Assembly: GCA_022749755.1 (NCBI GenBank)
Contig: CM040440.1
Coordinates: forward strand, 7,861,269-7,925,268
Source of the DNA: Azadirachta indica
Lineage: Eukaryota > Streptophyta > Magnoliopsida > Sapindales > Meliaceae
Reading direction: 5' to 3'
Length of the DNA: 64,000 nt
Shown here: positions 10,721 through 21,703 of the stretch, in pieces
Layout: every line of letters starts with the position of its first letter
How positions within the stretch are numbered: position 1 is the first letter of the stretch
Translations under genes and position numbers: made by a program
The notes under the pieces: generated by a model
Seen by the model: only the letters and a program-made list of their open reading frames with translations
Told to the model about the DNA's origin: nothing
Database searches by the model: none

Positions 10721-11260
10721 TTTTAATCTGTTGGGAATGAGAAAGCTAGGAGTTGATTGTCAAAATTCAACGTAGCTCTTTGCCTTCAATGGGTCACCAT
10801 ATGCTCAATATATCTATGAGGGGAGGAGGGAACAAGAGGAATCTGCTGCTCTTAAAATATGAAATTATAACATGATTTCGATCTTGATCTTGATCTAATA
10901 AACAAGATCATATCAGCTACTTTTATGCATTATTTGTCTCCGCCCTCCATCTTACCAACTTGGTTTTGTAGCTAGAAATCAAATTAGAGATCCATAACAT
11001 ACGCAATGCACGAGTGGCATTGACTCTGTCTCCTCTGGAAGAATACAAGAGAGGCCATACAGTTTGGCCTGGCACCCTGTAGGAAACAGTATCTCTGAGA
11101 CGCTCGTGCATTCTTGTAGTTGATTTATATGATCTGGAAATTAATAATTGAAATGTAAAAAATCTGCAGTGCATGGATGGAGTTGACTGACTCTGTTACC
11201 TCTGATACAATACAAGTGAAGCAACCCAGCTTGGCTTGCCGTCCTGTTGGAAATCAAATG
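10721..11260 (-). promoter_or_regulatory. Upstream region of DUF241 gene B4
   Basis: Read on the minus strand: GCAAAGAGCTACG leader, TATA-like element near 10806-10816, TGTCTC on the plus strand at 10935-10940, then the proximal module (11010-11100, second TGTCTC at 11027-11032, CAGTTTGGCCTGG) and the distal module (11165-11255, CAGCTTGGCTTGC). Confidence 0.55.
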
Positions 11261-11819
11261 TGATTGTTGTGAAACTTTGCATGTTGGATCATATATAACG
11301 AACTCGTGTTATTTGGTAATAAAATGATAATCAATTAGTTGCTTATTCTACTTCATCTTGGAAAGTTCTTCATAGTCCTTGTCTGGTTTATTAGAAATGC
11401 AATGTATATTCAAGATACTTTTTTGTTATTGTGTTTTTGTTCTATTGATGCATATATTGCTTCACATAATCTTATGCATGTAAATGTGTCTAATGACAAA
11501 TGGAAAAAAGATGGACAAAGTTATATCTGGAATCATTTATAACAACACAATTACAAGTACTGCAGAGTCTAAGCCAGACTAACATTTCACTATTCTCCAT
11601 AGATCAGAATTTATATTGATAATATATTAATAAATGCTTTATAATATAAATTATTGAAATCATTCATAAAGGATCTTTATCTTCATATGATTTCATTTTT
11701 ATCAATTGATTTAGCTCAATGGACAAAGAATGGAAAGACTTTAGAGCAAATTTTCAGTGAATGCACAACTAAGTATCAAACATTCCAAGTTATAGTTAAA
11801 GGTAAAGAGAGGTAATTCA
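11261..11819. other. Spacer between B4 and relic C'
   Basis: No gene. Bases 11280-11560 are the inverted counterpart of 3150-3390; similar sequence also lies upstream of B6 (about 16925-17110) and B8 (about 22190-22400), showing that this spacer travels with every B gene. Confidence 0.5.
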
Positions 11820-12032
11820 AAATATGTTCTCTCTCGGGCTAAAACTGTTTCGGTCAGAGGCATCTGAAGCAATTTGACAATGTAAGCGTGCATATCCAGA
11901 ATGCTTTTTAATTGAAGGCATATTGATGAATGCCGAATGATGAATGATGATGATGTAAAGTAAAGGTTCCTTCAGAAGCCTTTAATCTGCTCATCAAGTT
12001 GTGAAGTAATTTGGTGTGGTCTGGAGCAGCAA
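11820..12032 (-). pseudogene. Relic C' of the third DUF241 subtype
   Basis: On the minus strand this reads GCTGCTCCAGACCACACC, then CAGATTAAAGGCTTCTGAAG and GCATTCTGGATATGCA, matching relic C (2256-2400) with an internal deletion in the head. It then continues into KLLQMPLTETVLARER, which aligns with the KMLQLPL..QALA segment of the A and B proteins. The start codon is lost and the frame is broken. Its flank at 12110-12310 corresponds to 1915-2110 in reverse. Confidence 0.65.
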
Positions 12033-12995
12033 TTTTTTTGTTTAATTTACTCAAAGCGAGATAAGGCCTAGAAATCAAATGATTAATTTCACTCTAGCTA
12101 TTTGCTTTATTTCCCCCTTATAGATAACAAAGATCATAATGGAGACATAAAGAATCTCATTATCTTCAAATATCTTGTCTTTACAATGTCTCCCACTCAC
12201 TGTGTCTCCAACTGATTATTCACTCATTTAGTAATTAATATCATAATTTGCAACACACGAGTGTTTCTGATAATCTCATTTGCAGGTGGGTATTAATTTC
12301 AATTTACAACATTGACATTAATAATCACAAATCTCCAAATCCTATAAAATATACACAGATGAAACCTCATATTCATCCATCCAGGCAGCAACAAACTATC
12401 TTCATGGTTTAAAAGTGATTGAAATGCAAGAGGGAACAAGATCCATGTGTACACTTACCATGTATTGTCATAATGTTAGAAAACATTATTAGCTTAGTAT
12501 GTGAGCCTGATGCAGAATCCACACCCTAATACATAGACATTTTGCACATTTTTCGTTCATGAAAGCATTTGAGAATTGAGTCTAGCAGGGGAATCTCTGT
12601 GGTTGATAATATTCAATAATCTACCAAGAGACAATCGGAATCTTGACAACTTTGATATGTATAAATAGTTTATTTTAACTTGTCCATTCAATTTATTTAT
12701 TTATTTTTACTTATGAGAAGGTTTAATCCCTATGGATATTCAGTTGATTAACTCATGAGTAAAAATTTAACAAAAATTGAGAATTACTCATGTTGGAATG
12801 CTAGTTTCACCTGCAAGTGAACTAAAAATTAAGTATCATCTACAGACTCTGAGCGCCAAAAGTAAAAGCAAATGCGATAGAGGAAAGATGAAATATCATA
12901 AAAACAATCTGCTTGTCTGTACATTGTTCTCTATCAAGAGATGTTCAAGTATATTTGATTCATTTACAAGTATGAGAACATCAAAATTTTGTAAT
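12033..12995. other. Spacer between relic C' and A5
   Basis: Holds the upstream flank of relic C' (about 12110-12310) and the 3' flank of A5, including the shared 3' block (about 12550-12650) and an imperfect (TTTA)n run near 12691-12710. A 94-codon frame at 12777-13061 is a shadow that runs into A5 antisense. Confidence 0.5.
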
Positions 12996-13817
12996 CTAAT
13001 TGTTGAGGATGTTGAGAAGAGACACTCTAGCTTTGATCAAACGCCTAGACAAGGATTCTAGGCCTTCTTCAAGATCTTGAATGCAGCATTCCAGTTCTTT
13101 AAGCCGGTCTTGCAAACCAAAGATGTTTTCAGATTTGATTATCTTATGTCTACACAATGCAGCATCCACCTTCTCAAACAAATTCAATTCTGTTTCCTCG
13201 CATGCTATTCTTTTGGGGCGAATTGCCTTGGAAACCAATGAAAATCCGCTAAGCTTTGATGGAGTCTTTGGCCCTGAGATAAGGTGCAAAATGGATCCAA
13301 ATGCAGAAAAAGTAACTGCTTCTACCTCTTTTAACATGCCGACATGTTCCTTATTGATCTGAGAGGAGGATGTATTTACCATCCATTTCAAATTCCCGAA
13401 GGATTTACAGATTGACTTTTTCACTGCCTTCCTAGAGGCGACGTATTTCTTAATCTCACTTGCAAGTTCAGTTTCATCCCCCCTTCTTCTCTGCAGAACT
13501 GATAGAAGTTCTTGTAGCGATTCCTTTGTCTGAAGCAACGCATTTTGAGCAATGTTACAGATATCCAAATTTCTCAGAGATCCATTGATTAGCTCATCGA
13601 CCAGTTTCATCTGATCGCCTTGGGCTAAAGCTTGTTGCACAAGCTGCAATTGAAGCATTTTTTCAACAGCATCGTGCAAATCTTGATGGCTCTTTATTGA
13701 TGAAGTGGAAGCAGATTGAGAAGAACTTAATCTGCTCAAATGTTGATCAACTTCTGAAGTGAGTGGGTGTGATCTAGAGGGCAAACTATTTGAGCGAGTA
13801 TGGAAAGAGGCAGCCAT
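12996..13817 (-). CDS. DUF241 family protein A5, intact
   Basis: Single-exon DUF241 gene of subtype A, 273 aa, ATG 13817 to stop 12996. The head HTRSNSLPSRSHPLTS is followed by a serine-rich linker (residues 30-41), then the DUF241 domain with INGSLRNLDIC, RRRGDETELASEIKKY and the terminal IQDLEEGLESLSRRLIKARVS. It is the only full-length, unbroken subtype A gene in the window, since A1, A3 and A7 are all damaged. Compared with its relatives it has several private substitutions (VNTSSSQINKEHVGM, ALCRHKIIK). Function unknown; no targeting signal visible. Confidence 0.85.
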   Translation of the reverse strand: MAASFHTRSNSLPSRSHPLTSEVDQHLSRLSSSQSASTSSIKSHQDLHDAVEKMLQLQLVQQALAQGDQMKLVDELINGSLRNLDICNIAQNALLQTKESLQELLSVLQRRRGDETELASEIKKYVASRKAVKKSICKSFGNLKWMVNTSSSQINKEHVGMLKEVEAVTFSAFGSILHLISGPKTPSKLSGFSLVSKAIRPKRIACEETELNLFEKVDAALCRHKIIKSENIFGLQDRLKELECCIQDLEEGLESLSRRLIKARVSLLNILNN

Positions 13818-14400
13818 TTTGTTAATTTTGTTTTTCTTTGGCGTGAATGAGAAAGCCAGAAGTTGATCGGAAAAAATAAAACTAGCTCTTTGCCTTCATT
13901 TGGTTGCCATATGCTTAATTTATATATCATGAGATGAGGGAACAAGAAGAATCTCAAACTCTTCAAATAATTATCAAATATTAACATGATTTTGTTACTG
14001 ATCTAGACATTATATCAGCTACTTTTATGCCTTCTCTCCACTCACCGGCTCTACATTTTACTTCCTTTAGCTTTAAAATCACGACAACATCCTCACATAA
14101 TCTATTAATATATATAGAAATTGATGTTTGCTAATTGATCCTTAAAATAAGCAATGCACGATTGGCATTGAATTTGTCTACTCAACAAGTTTACAGGAAA
14201 GGCTAATCCATTTTGGCTTGGCTCCCTGTAGGAACACATGGCTTTGTGACAAATGCAGTCTTATATATTGTCGTTAATGAAAGCTATTGTCAGAAAATAA
14301 AATGTGCAATGCATGCAAAGAGTTGACTCTAATCTGTCTGCTATGGCACAATGTACAAGAAGCATATCTAATTTGGCTTGCCTCCCCATATGCTATTGTA
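13818..14400 (-). promoter_or_regulatory. Upstream region of DUF241 gene A5
   Basis: Counterpart of bases 1-389 in reverse. It has GCAAAGAGCTAG, a TATA-like ATTTATATATC near 13918-13928, and two modules (14140-14235 and 14300-14395). Both positions that carry TGTCTC in other copies are mutated here (TTCTCTCC near 14035; TTGTCTACTC near 14177). Confidence 0.55.
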
Positions 14401-14605
14401 CACTCATGGAGGTTTATATATCACATATCTAACAATAAAATGAAAACAAACCCGAAGGCCGTCAATTTTATCATCTGGGAAATTTCTTGATCAATGTCGA
14501 ATAATTTTATTGTCTGGTCATGCATAAATATTGATTCCATTACATAAATGCAACTCTTGCACCATGCTGGTCCAATAACAAGATATTTGTGATTTTTATA
14601 ACTAA

Positions 14606-14645
<40 letters not shown>

Positions 14646-15584
14646 ACCTGAGTCTTGACTATTGAGAAATTATATAAACTCTCTTTAAGCATATGTCAAA
14701 AATTTTGTTGTTCCTGGAGTGAAAGCTTTGCGTTCTCAAGCATGTATCCAATAAATTATCCTATCCTTTGATTGTAAACTTGTACAAAAGTTTGAATCTG
14801 TACGACTTGGCACTTAATTAAATGTCACTATGATACTTTTGTCCTGCTTTTACCATCATTACGACTGCAATTTAACGAATTATTTGGTTCATAGTGCTAA
14901 CAAGCAGATGGTTGTGTAAGAGGGAGGAAGGTCCATGCCTCGTAGACTTTCCGTGGTTAGCAAATATTATGATTTTGGTACGTGTATACGCTGAAAAGTT
15001 GTCCCGAATTCAAAGAATGAAAAGCGTGTGATAATTGAGAATACCATGTGAATATAATTGAGAATACCATGTGAATCTCATTCATTAATGGTATTCAATC
15101 ATCTGCAAGGAGACAATTGGAATCTGCACGCCTTCAAAATTGCGTACAATTTGCCAAAAACTGACAGCCGGGAACTCTATTATATTTCTAATCATTGAAC
15201 CAATGGTCGATATTTTAATGGAAGACAGAAACGTCGTGGTTTAAAGTTTAACTTGTGCATCAGTTTAAAGTTTTATTTATTTATTTTTACCTACGTCTTT
15301 CAAGTTTAATCTAAAGGTGATATTTATTACTCAGAAGATAAAAAGTTTTGTTCAAAAAAATTCACAAAGAATTGCCAATGTTAGAATGCTTGTTTTATCT
15401 GCATGTGAATTAAAAATCAAGTTTCATACGCCAGACATCTAAGAAGTAAAAGTAGATTCTTTTGAGATACAGGGAAGGCAAACATATCAAAGAAAGTTGT
15501 TCTGTATATAATTTTCTATCTGTAAAATAATACAAGTATATTTTCCATTTACAACTATGAATTGTGACGTCAAAATTTTGTAAT
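14401..15584. other. Spacer between A5 and B6, no gene
   Basis: Contains a (TA)n microsatellite, a segment (14760-14900) shared with other spacers, and the 3' block of B6 (about 15030-15130). In the last, ATAATTGAGAATACCATGTG is tandemly doubled at about 15033-15077. Confidence 0.5.
14608..14642. repeat. (TA)n microsatellite
   Basis: About 17 uninterrupted TA dinucleotides. Confidence 0.9.
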
Positions 15585-16403
15585 CTAGCAGTTGAGAATG
15601 TTGAGAAGGGAGACTCTCGCTTTGATCAAACGCCTAGACAAGGATTCCAGGCCTTCCTCAAGATCTTGAATACAGCACTCCAGTTCTTTTAGCTGGTCTT
15701 GCAAAACAAAAATGTTTTCAGTTTTGATTTTCTTGTGTGTAGACAACGCAGCATCCACCTTTTCAAACTCATTCATTTCTCTCATGTCTTCCTTGCTTGC
15801 GATTCTTTTGGGGCGGATTATCTTCGAAACGAATGACAAACTGCTTAGTTTTGATGGAGTCTGTGGCCCTGAGATGACCAACAACATGGATTCAAATGCA
15901 GCGAAGGTGACTGTTTCTACCTCTTTCAATAAGCTAACATGTTCCTCGTTGAATTGAGAGGAGCATTTATTTTCCACCCCTTTCAAGGCCTTATGGATTG
16001 CCTTTCTTGTTGACTTCCTGGAGGCCAGGTATTTCTTAATCTCACTTGTAAGCTCGGTTTCATCACCCCTTCTTCTGCGCAAAACTGATTGAAGTTCTTG
16101 TACCGATTCTTTTGATTGCACCAAAGCATTCTGAGAAATGCTGCAGATGTCCAAAATCCTCAGAGATCCATTCAGGAGCTCTTCAACCAATTTCCTGTCA
16201 TGTCCTCTGGCTAGAGCTTGTTGAATGAGGGGCAATTGAAGCATTTTATCAACAGAATCATACAAATCTTGAAGTTCATACACTGAAGAAGTAGAAGCAG
16301 ATTGAGAAGAGCTTAATCTGCTCAAATGCTGATCAACTTCTGAAGTGAATGGATGTGATCTAGTGGGAAAACTGTTTGAGCGAGTGTGGTAAGAGGCAAC
16401 CAT
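15585..16403 (-). CDS. DUF241 family protein B6, intact
   Basis: Single-exon subtype B DUF241 gene, 272 aa, ATG 16403 to stop 15585. It begins MVASYHTRSNSFPTRSHPF (Val2 shared with B8; B4 has Ala2) and ends SLLNILNC, where all other copies end in Asn. The domain order is the same as in B4: DLYDSVDKMLQLPL, LLNGSLRILDIC, RRRRGDETELTSEIKKY, RPKRIASKEDMREMNEFEKVD, then the acidic EEGLESLSRR C-terminus. Together with A5 it forms one dimer of the about 5.3 kb tandem repeat; its counterpart in the next dimer is B8. Confidence 0.85.
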   Translation of the reverse strand: MVASYHTRSNSFPTRSHPFTSEVDQHLSRLSSSQSASTSSVYELQDLYDSVDKMLQLPLIQQALARGHDRKLVEELLNGSLRILDICSISQNALVQSKESVQELQSVLRRRRGDETELTSEIKKYLASRKSTRKAIHKALKGVENKCSSQFNEEHVSLLKEVETVTFAAFESMLLVISGPQTPSKLSSLSFVSKIIRPKRIASKEDMREMNEFEKVDAALSTHKKIKTENIFVLQDQLKELECCIQDLEEGLESLSRRLIKARVSLLNILNC

Positions 16404-16925
16404 TTTTTGTTTGCTGTAAATGAGGAAGCTAGAAGTTGATTCTCAAAATTCAATGTAGCTCTTTGCCTTTCAATGGTTTACCATATGCTCAATATATATA
16501 TTGGATGAGTGGAGGGAACAAGAGGAATCTGCTTCCCCTAAAATATGAAATTGTAACATGATTTTGATCTTGATCTGATAAAAATTATTATATCAGCTAC
16601 CATTTTGCATTATTTGTCTGCTGCCACCATCTTACCGACTTATTTTTTAGCTACAAATCAAATTAGAGATCCATAAAATATGCAATGCACGAATGGCATT
16701 GACTTTGTCACCTCTGCAAGAACACAAGAGAGGCCATCCAGTTTGGCCTGGCTCCCTGTAGGAAACAGCATGTGTGTGACGCTCGTGCATCCTTATAGTT
16801 GATTATATGATCTGGTTATTAATAATTTAACTGTAAAATATGCAATGCATGAATGGAGTTGACTCACTCTGTTACCTCTAATGAAGCAATCCTGCTTGGC
16901 TTAATTGCCTCCCTGTTGGAAATTA
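16404..16925 (-). promoter_or_regulatory. Upstream region of DUF241 gene B6
   Basis: TATA-like ATATATATATT at 16491-16502, proximal module 16676-16770 and distal module 16835-16925. Both TGTCTC positions have drifted (TTGTCTGCTG near 16615 and TTTGTCACCTC near 16708), unlike B4 and B8. Confidence 0.5.
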
Positions 16926-18365
16926 GATGTGATTGTTGTGACACTGTGTCCCTGTGGGTTTATATATAATGAACTCATGTTATTTGATAACACGATTAAT
17001 GCTTATTCTCTCCATCCGCGAAAGTTCTTCAATGTCCTTGGCTGGTTTATCAGCAACTTGTTTGTTATTGTGCTTTTGTTCTGTTCATGCACATTTTCCT
17101 TCAAAAAATCTTATTTTTGCACATGTGACAAAATAAAATGGGAGACTAAAATCTACTATATATAGTTTTTAGTTTCGTGTGAGAAAGATGTAGCCATAGC
17201 CATCCTAAAAGATAATAAAAGAAGATATTTTCTGTCATTAACCTGCTACCTTATTTTTATAATTTCAGAAAATTATATTTATTTTTCATCAATTTGATCA
17301 TCATGAGATAAAATAAATATAATTATGAACAAAATGAAATGATGCGTAATTGATTTATGAACAAAATCAGTATATATTTACATGTTTCCAACCCATTTTC
17401 CAGCGTCTCAAACCTGGAAAATCACATTAGAATCTTGACACCATTATAATTTGCAACAAACGAGTGGTTTGAACACCAATTCCACCTATACATGAAAGGG
17501 CAATCGCCAATTCCTGTTGTGCATATCTTGAAACATCTGCATGCATGCGGATAATAATTTAATGGAATTGGTATTCATTATTGAACAGTTATTAACCCTG
17601 CTATCCAGCTCGTCCTGCCTCTCTCTAGGAGGCAATGCCTGTGCGTTTGGTCGTGGATGCACAAAATTATTTTCTATTATCATTTGATGAAAAATCTCCC
17701 TTATATTATATGGTGTCAATAAAACTTTGTACCGACTCTTTATACCGAATGACATGCCACTTCCATATCCCTTTGTTTTTCATACTCTGTTTTCCGCTGT
17801 TCTAGTTCTTTTTTTTTTATCATTATTTCGAAAGCATTTAACACATTATTTGGTGCTTAACATAATTATGCTGGATGCATGCATCTGCAAACATAATTAT
17901 TTTATATAAAATTCATAATGTTAGAAAATATTATGCAGCAGAATTCTCCCAAATAGAAAGACAGCCTCTACATTTTTTGCTTATTAAAGCGTGTGAGAAT
18001 TAGAGTCTGGCATGTGATTTTCATTAATTGATAATATTCAATCATCTATCGACAGACAAATGGAATCATGACAACTAAGTTGTGTTCAATGAGCCAATGA
18101 ATTTTATTGGAAAAAATTTTCTGCATCATTTGAAGTTTAAAGAACTTCAGAATTGTTTAAGATAGAATGCTAGTTTTTCTGCGAGATGTATGGAAAATCA
18201 AGTAGCATATACCAAACATGAAAGTCGTAAAAGTAAATGCTTTGGAGAAAGAGGGAAGACGAAATATCATGGAAATAATTTTTTTTGTGTATAATTTTCT
18301 CTCGGTAGAATTATACAAGTATATTTGCTTCATTTACAAGTATGAAGGCATCAAAATTTCTTAAT
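16926..18365. other. Spacer between B6 and A7, no convincing gene
   Basis: Bases 16925-17110 are the B-type upstream spacer. Bases 17486-17755 (minus) carry an 89-codon frame (MSFGIKSRYKVLLTPYN, ENNFVHPRPNAQALPPRERQ) whose DNA recurs inverted at about 8790-8950 downstream of A3, where that frame is interrupted by stops. The 3' block of A7 is at about 17990-18070. I recognise no protein family here. Confidence 0.45.
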
Positions 18366-19186
18366 CTAATTGTTGAGGATGTTGAGAAGTGAGACTCTAG
18401 CTTTGATCATACGCCTAGACAAGGATTCTAGGCCTTCTTCAAGATCTTGAATGCAGCACTCTAGTTCTTTTAGCTGGTCTTGCAAACCAAAGATGTTTTC
18501 AGATTTTATTGTCTTGTGCGTAGACAATGCAGCATCTACCTTCTCAAACTCATTCATTTCTGTTTTGCCTTCCTCGCATGCTATTCTTTTGGGGCGAATT
18601 ACTTTGGAAACCAACCCGCGAAGCTTTGATGGTGTTCTGGGCCCTGAGATGAGGGATAAAATGGATTCAAATGCAGCAAAGGTGACTGCTTCTACCTCTT
18701 TCAACTTGCTAACATGTTCATCATTGATCTGATAGGAGCATTTATTTTCCATCACACTCAAATTCTCCCAGGCTTTATGGATTGCCTTTTTCACTGCCTT
18801 TCTGGAGGCTAAGTATTTCTTAATCTCCCTTGAGAGTTCAGTTTCATCTCCCCTTCTTCTGCGCAAAACTGATTGAATTTCTTGAACTGATTCCTTTATC
18901 TGAAGCAAGGCATTTTGAGCAATGCTGAAGATATCCAAATTCCTCAGAGACCCATTGATTAGCTCATCAACCACTTTCTTCTGATGGCATTGGGACAAAG
19001 CTTGTTGAACAAGGGGCAATTGAAGCATTTTTCAACAGAAACATGCAAATCTTGAAGGCCATTTATTAATGAAGTGGAAGCAGATTGAGAAGAACTCAAT
19101 CTGCTCAAATGTTCATCAACTTCTGAAGTGAGTGGATGTGATGTAGAGGGCAAGCTATTTGAGCGAGTATGGAAAGAGGCAGCCAT
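18366..19186 (-). pseudogene. DUF241 family gene A7, single-base frameshift
   Basis: Subtype A locus. The ATG at 19186 opens MAASFHTRSNSLPSTSHPLTS, and the frame shifts at about 19029-19034: the A run before the KML methionine has five A where A5 has six. The remaining 220 codons from the internal ATG at 19028 (MLQLPLVQQALSQ) to the stop at 18366 are fully open and carry the whole conserved body to SLLNILNN. Either the N-terminal about 53 residues are lost and a shortened protein is made, or the indel is a homopolymer error and the gene is intact. The body has no other lesion, which suggests it is recent. Confidence 0.75.
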
Positions 19187-19750
19187 TTTCTTTTGTTTTT
19201 CTTTCGTTTGAATGAGAAAGCTAGAAGTTGATTGTCGAAATTCGATCTAGCTCTTTGCCTTCATTCGGTTATCATATGCTCAATATATATATCATGAGAG
19301 GAGGGAACAAGAAGAATCTCATCCCCTTCAAATAATTATCAAACAGGAACGTGATTTTGATCTGGATCTAGACATTATATCAGCTACTTTTATGCATTGT
19401 CTCCTCCCACCAGCTCCATATTTTTTTAGCTTTAAAATCACACTAGCATCCTCAGATAATCTACTAACATATAAAGAATCTGATGTTTGATAATTGATCC
19501 GTTAAAAATGCAATGCACGAATGACGTTGGCTGTGTCTCCTCAACATGTTTACAAGAGAGGCTTATCCAGTTTGGCTTGGCTCCTTGCAGGACACTAATG
19601 CATTCTTATAAATTATTGTTAATTAAAGCTATTATTAGAAAATAAAATGTAAAATATATATGCAATGCATGCATGGAGTTGACTCTATCTGTCTACTATT
19701 TTACAATGCACAAGAATCATATCCAGCTTGGCTTGTCTCCCTACATGCAG
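19187..19750 (-). promoter_or_regulatory. Upstream region of DUF241 locus A7
   Basis: TATA-like ATATATATATC near 19282-19292, TGTCTC at 19398-19403 and 19534-19539, proximal module 19495-19590 (CAGTTTGGCTTGG) and distal module 19640-19745 (CAGCTTGGCTTG, GCAATGCATGCATGGAG). The best-preserved example of the promoter layout. Confidence 0.6.
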
Positions 19751-20884
19751 GTTTCTAAAGCACATACCTAAAAAGATGAAATGAAAACGAACCTGAATGT
19801 GCTCAATTTAATCATGTGGAAAATTTCTTGATCAAAGTCCGAATAATTTGCTTTTCTGTTCATGCATACACATCGATTCGATTACACTATCTACTTCTTT
19901 TTTCTGTGTGGGTCCAACAACAAAATGTTTGCGATTCGTCGAACTTAATTTTTATTTATTCACCTGACTGTTATGAAATTATATAAACTCTCTTTAAGCA
20001 TATGTTTTGAATTTTTCTGTACACTATTAGCTAGAAATGAGCAAATATCAATCTGTTTATCGTGCTCTATTATTCCCCTGTTATTTTGTCCTCTTTTTAC
20101 CATCATTACAAACAGGCATTTAACCGATTATTTGGTTCATATGATTGTTCTTAAAGCATGCATATAACTTAAATATGTGAATTGAGTTTCTGGAAAATTA
20201 TTTTATAAAAAAAAAAAATAAATAATGGTGCTAATAAGCATATTGCTGTCCAAGAGAGAGGAAGGTCCATGTTCTGTACACTTTCCATGTTTTGCCAAAA
20301 AGATTATGAGTTTAGTACGTTTATATGCTGAAGAATTGTCCGAAATCAAAGACACCAAGCGTGTGATTGAAAATACCATATGAATCTCATCAATTGATGG
20401 TAGTCAATCATCTGCAAGGAGACAAATGGAATCTTTATACCTTTGGTGTATATTTAAAATTGCATATCATTTGCTAAACTAATGGTGGAATCTCGTGGAT
20501 GTTTCCAATAATTGAACCAATAATGGATATTTTAATGGCAGAAAAGTTGTGGAGCATTCAAAGTTTTAGCTTGTTCATTCATTTTATTCATTTATTTTTA
20601 TTTCTTTCAAGGTTTAATCCTTATGGACTTTTATTCCCGAGGAGATAGAAAAAATTTTGGATAGAACTATATAATTGCTGCTTATGTTAGATCAATCTGC
20701 AGGCGAATTGAAAATCAAGTTTCATATACCAAACATCTTAGAACTAAAAGTAAATTCTCTCGAGATAAAGGGAAGACAAAGTATCATAGAAATAAGTTTT
20801 TGTTGTATATAATTTCTATCAGTAGAATAATACAAGTATATTTTGAATTTACAAGTATGAATTAAGGTGTCAAAATTTTGCAAT
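19751..20884. other. Spacer between A7 and B8, no gene
   Basis: The uninterrupted form of the B-A spacer; comparison with it reveals the insertion at 5461-6570. It holds the 3' block of B8 (about 20350-20430) and a poly(A) run at 20206-20218. No coding potential seen. Confidence 0.5.
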
Positions 20885-21703
20885 CTAGTTGTTGACAATG
20901 TTGAGAAGAGAGACTCTAGCTTTGATCAAACGCCTAGACAAGGATTCCAAGCCTTCTTCAAGATCTTGAATGCAGCACTCCAGTTCTTTTAGCTGGTCTT
21001 GCCAAACAAAGACGTTCTCTGATTTGATTTTCTTGTGTGTAGACAATGCAGCATCCACCTTTTCAAACTCATTCATTTCTTTTATGTCTTCCTCCCATGC
21101 TATTCTTTTGGGGCGGATTATCTTGGAAACCAATGACAAATTGCTTAGTTTTGATGGAGTCTTTGGCCCGGAGATAACCAACAACACGGATTCAAGTGCA
21201 GCGAAGGTGACTGTTTCTACCTCTTTCAGTATGCTAACATGTTCCTCATTGAATTGAGAGGAGCATTTATTTTCCATCCCTTTCAAGGCCTTATGGATTG
21301 CCTTTTTTGCTGCCTTCCTGGAGGCCAAGTATTTCTTAATCTCACTTGTAAGTTCGGCTTCATCACCCCTTCTTCTGCGCAAAACTGATTGAATTTCTTG
21401 TACCAATTCTTTCGATTGCACCAAAGCATTCTGAGAAATGCTGCAGATGTCCAAAATCCTCAGAGATCCATTCAACAGCTCATCAACCAATGTCCTGTCT
21501 TGTCCTTTGGCTAGAGCTTGTTGAACGAGGGGCAATTGAAGCATTTTATCAACAGAATCATACAAATCTTGAAGTCCATGTAGTGAAGTAGTAGAAGCAG
21601 ATTGAGAAGAGCTTAATCTGCTCAGATGCTGATCAACTTCTGAAGTGAATGGATGTGATCTAGTGGGAAAACTGTTTGAGCGAGCGTGGTAAGAGGCAAC
21701 CAT
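20885..21703 (-). CDS. DUF241 family protein B8, intact
   Basis: Single-exon subtype B DUF241 gene, 272 aa, from ATG 21703 to stop 20885. The frame is open upstream to 21745 but that extension begins at TTG, not ATG, so the conserved MVASYHARSNSFPTRSHPF start is preferred. Domain layout is as in B4 and B6, ending SLLNIVNN. It differs from the others at a few sites (AWEEDIKEMNEF, ENVFVWQDQ). Function unknown. It is the rightmost member of the cluster and forms the outer tandem dimer with A7. Confidence 0.87.
   Translation of the reverse strand: MVASYHARSNSFPTRSHPFTSEVDQHLSRLSSSQSASTTSLHGLQDLYDSVDKMLQLPLVQQALAKGQDRTLVDELLNGSLRILDICSISQNALVQSKELVQEIQSVLRRRRGDEAELTSEIKKYLASRKAAKKAIHKALKGMENKCSSQFNEEHVSILKEVETVTFAALESVLLVISGPKTPSKLSNLSLVSKIIRPKRIAWEEDIKEMNEFEKVDAALSTHKKIKSENVFVWQDQLKELECCIQDLEEGLESLSRRLIKARVSLLNIVNN

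Larger units (their letters stand above)
9400..14240 (-). repeat. Right arm of the large inverted duplication (A5-C'-B4)
   Basis: Mirror copy of 1-5400. The two arms flank a centre that holds the dead gene A3 and about 1.2 kb of spacer. Both full-length genes in this arm are intact whereas both in the left arm are broken. Confidence 0.75.
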
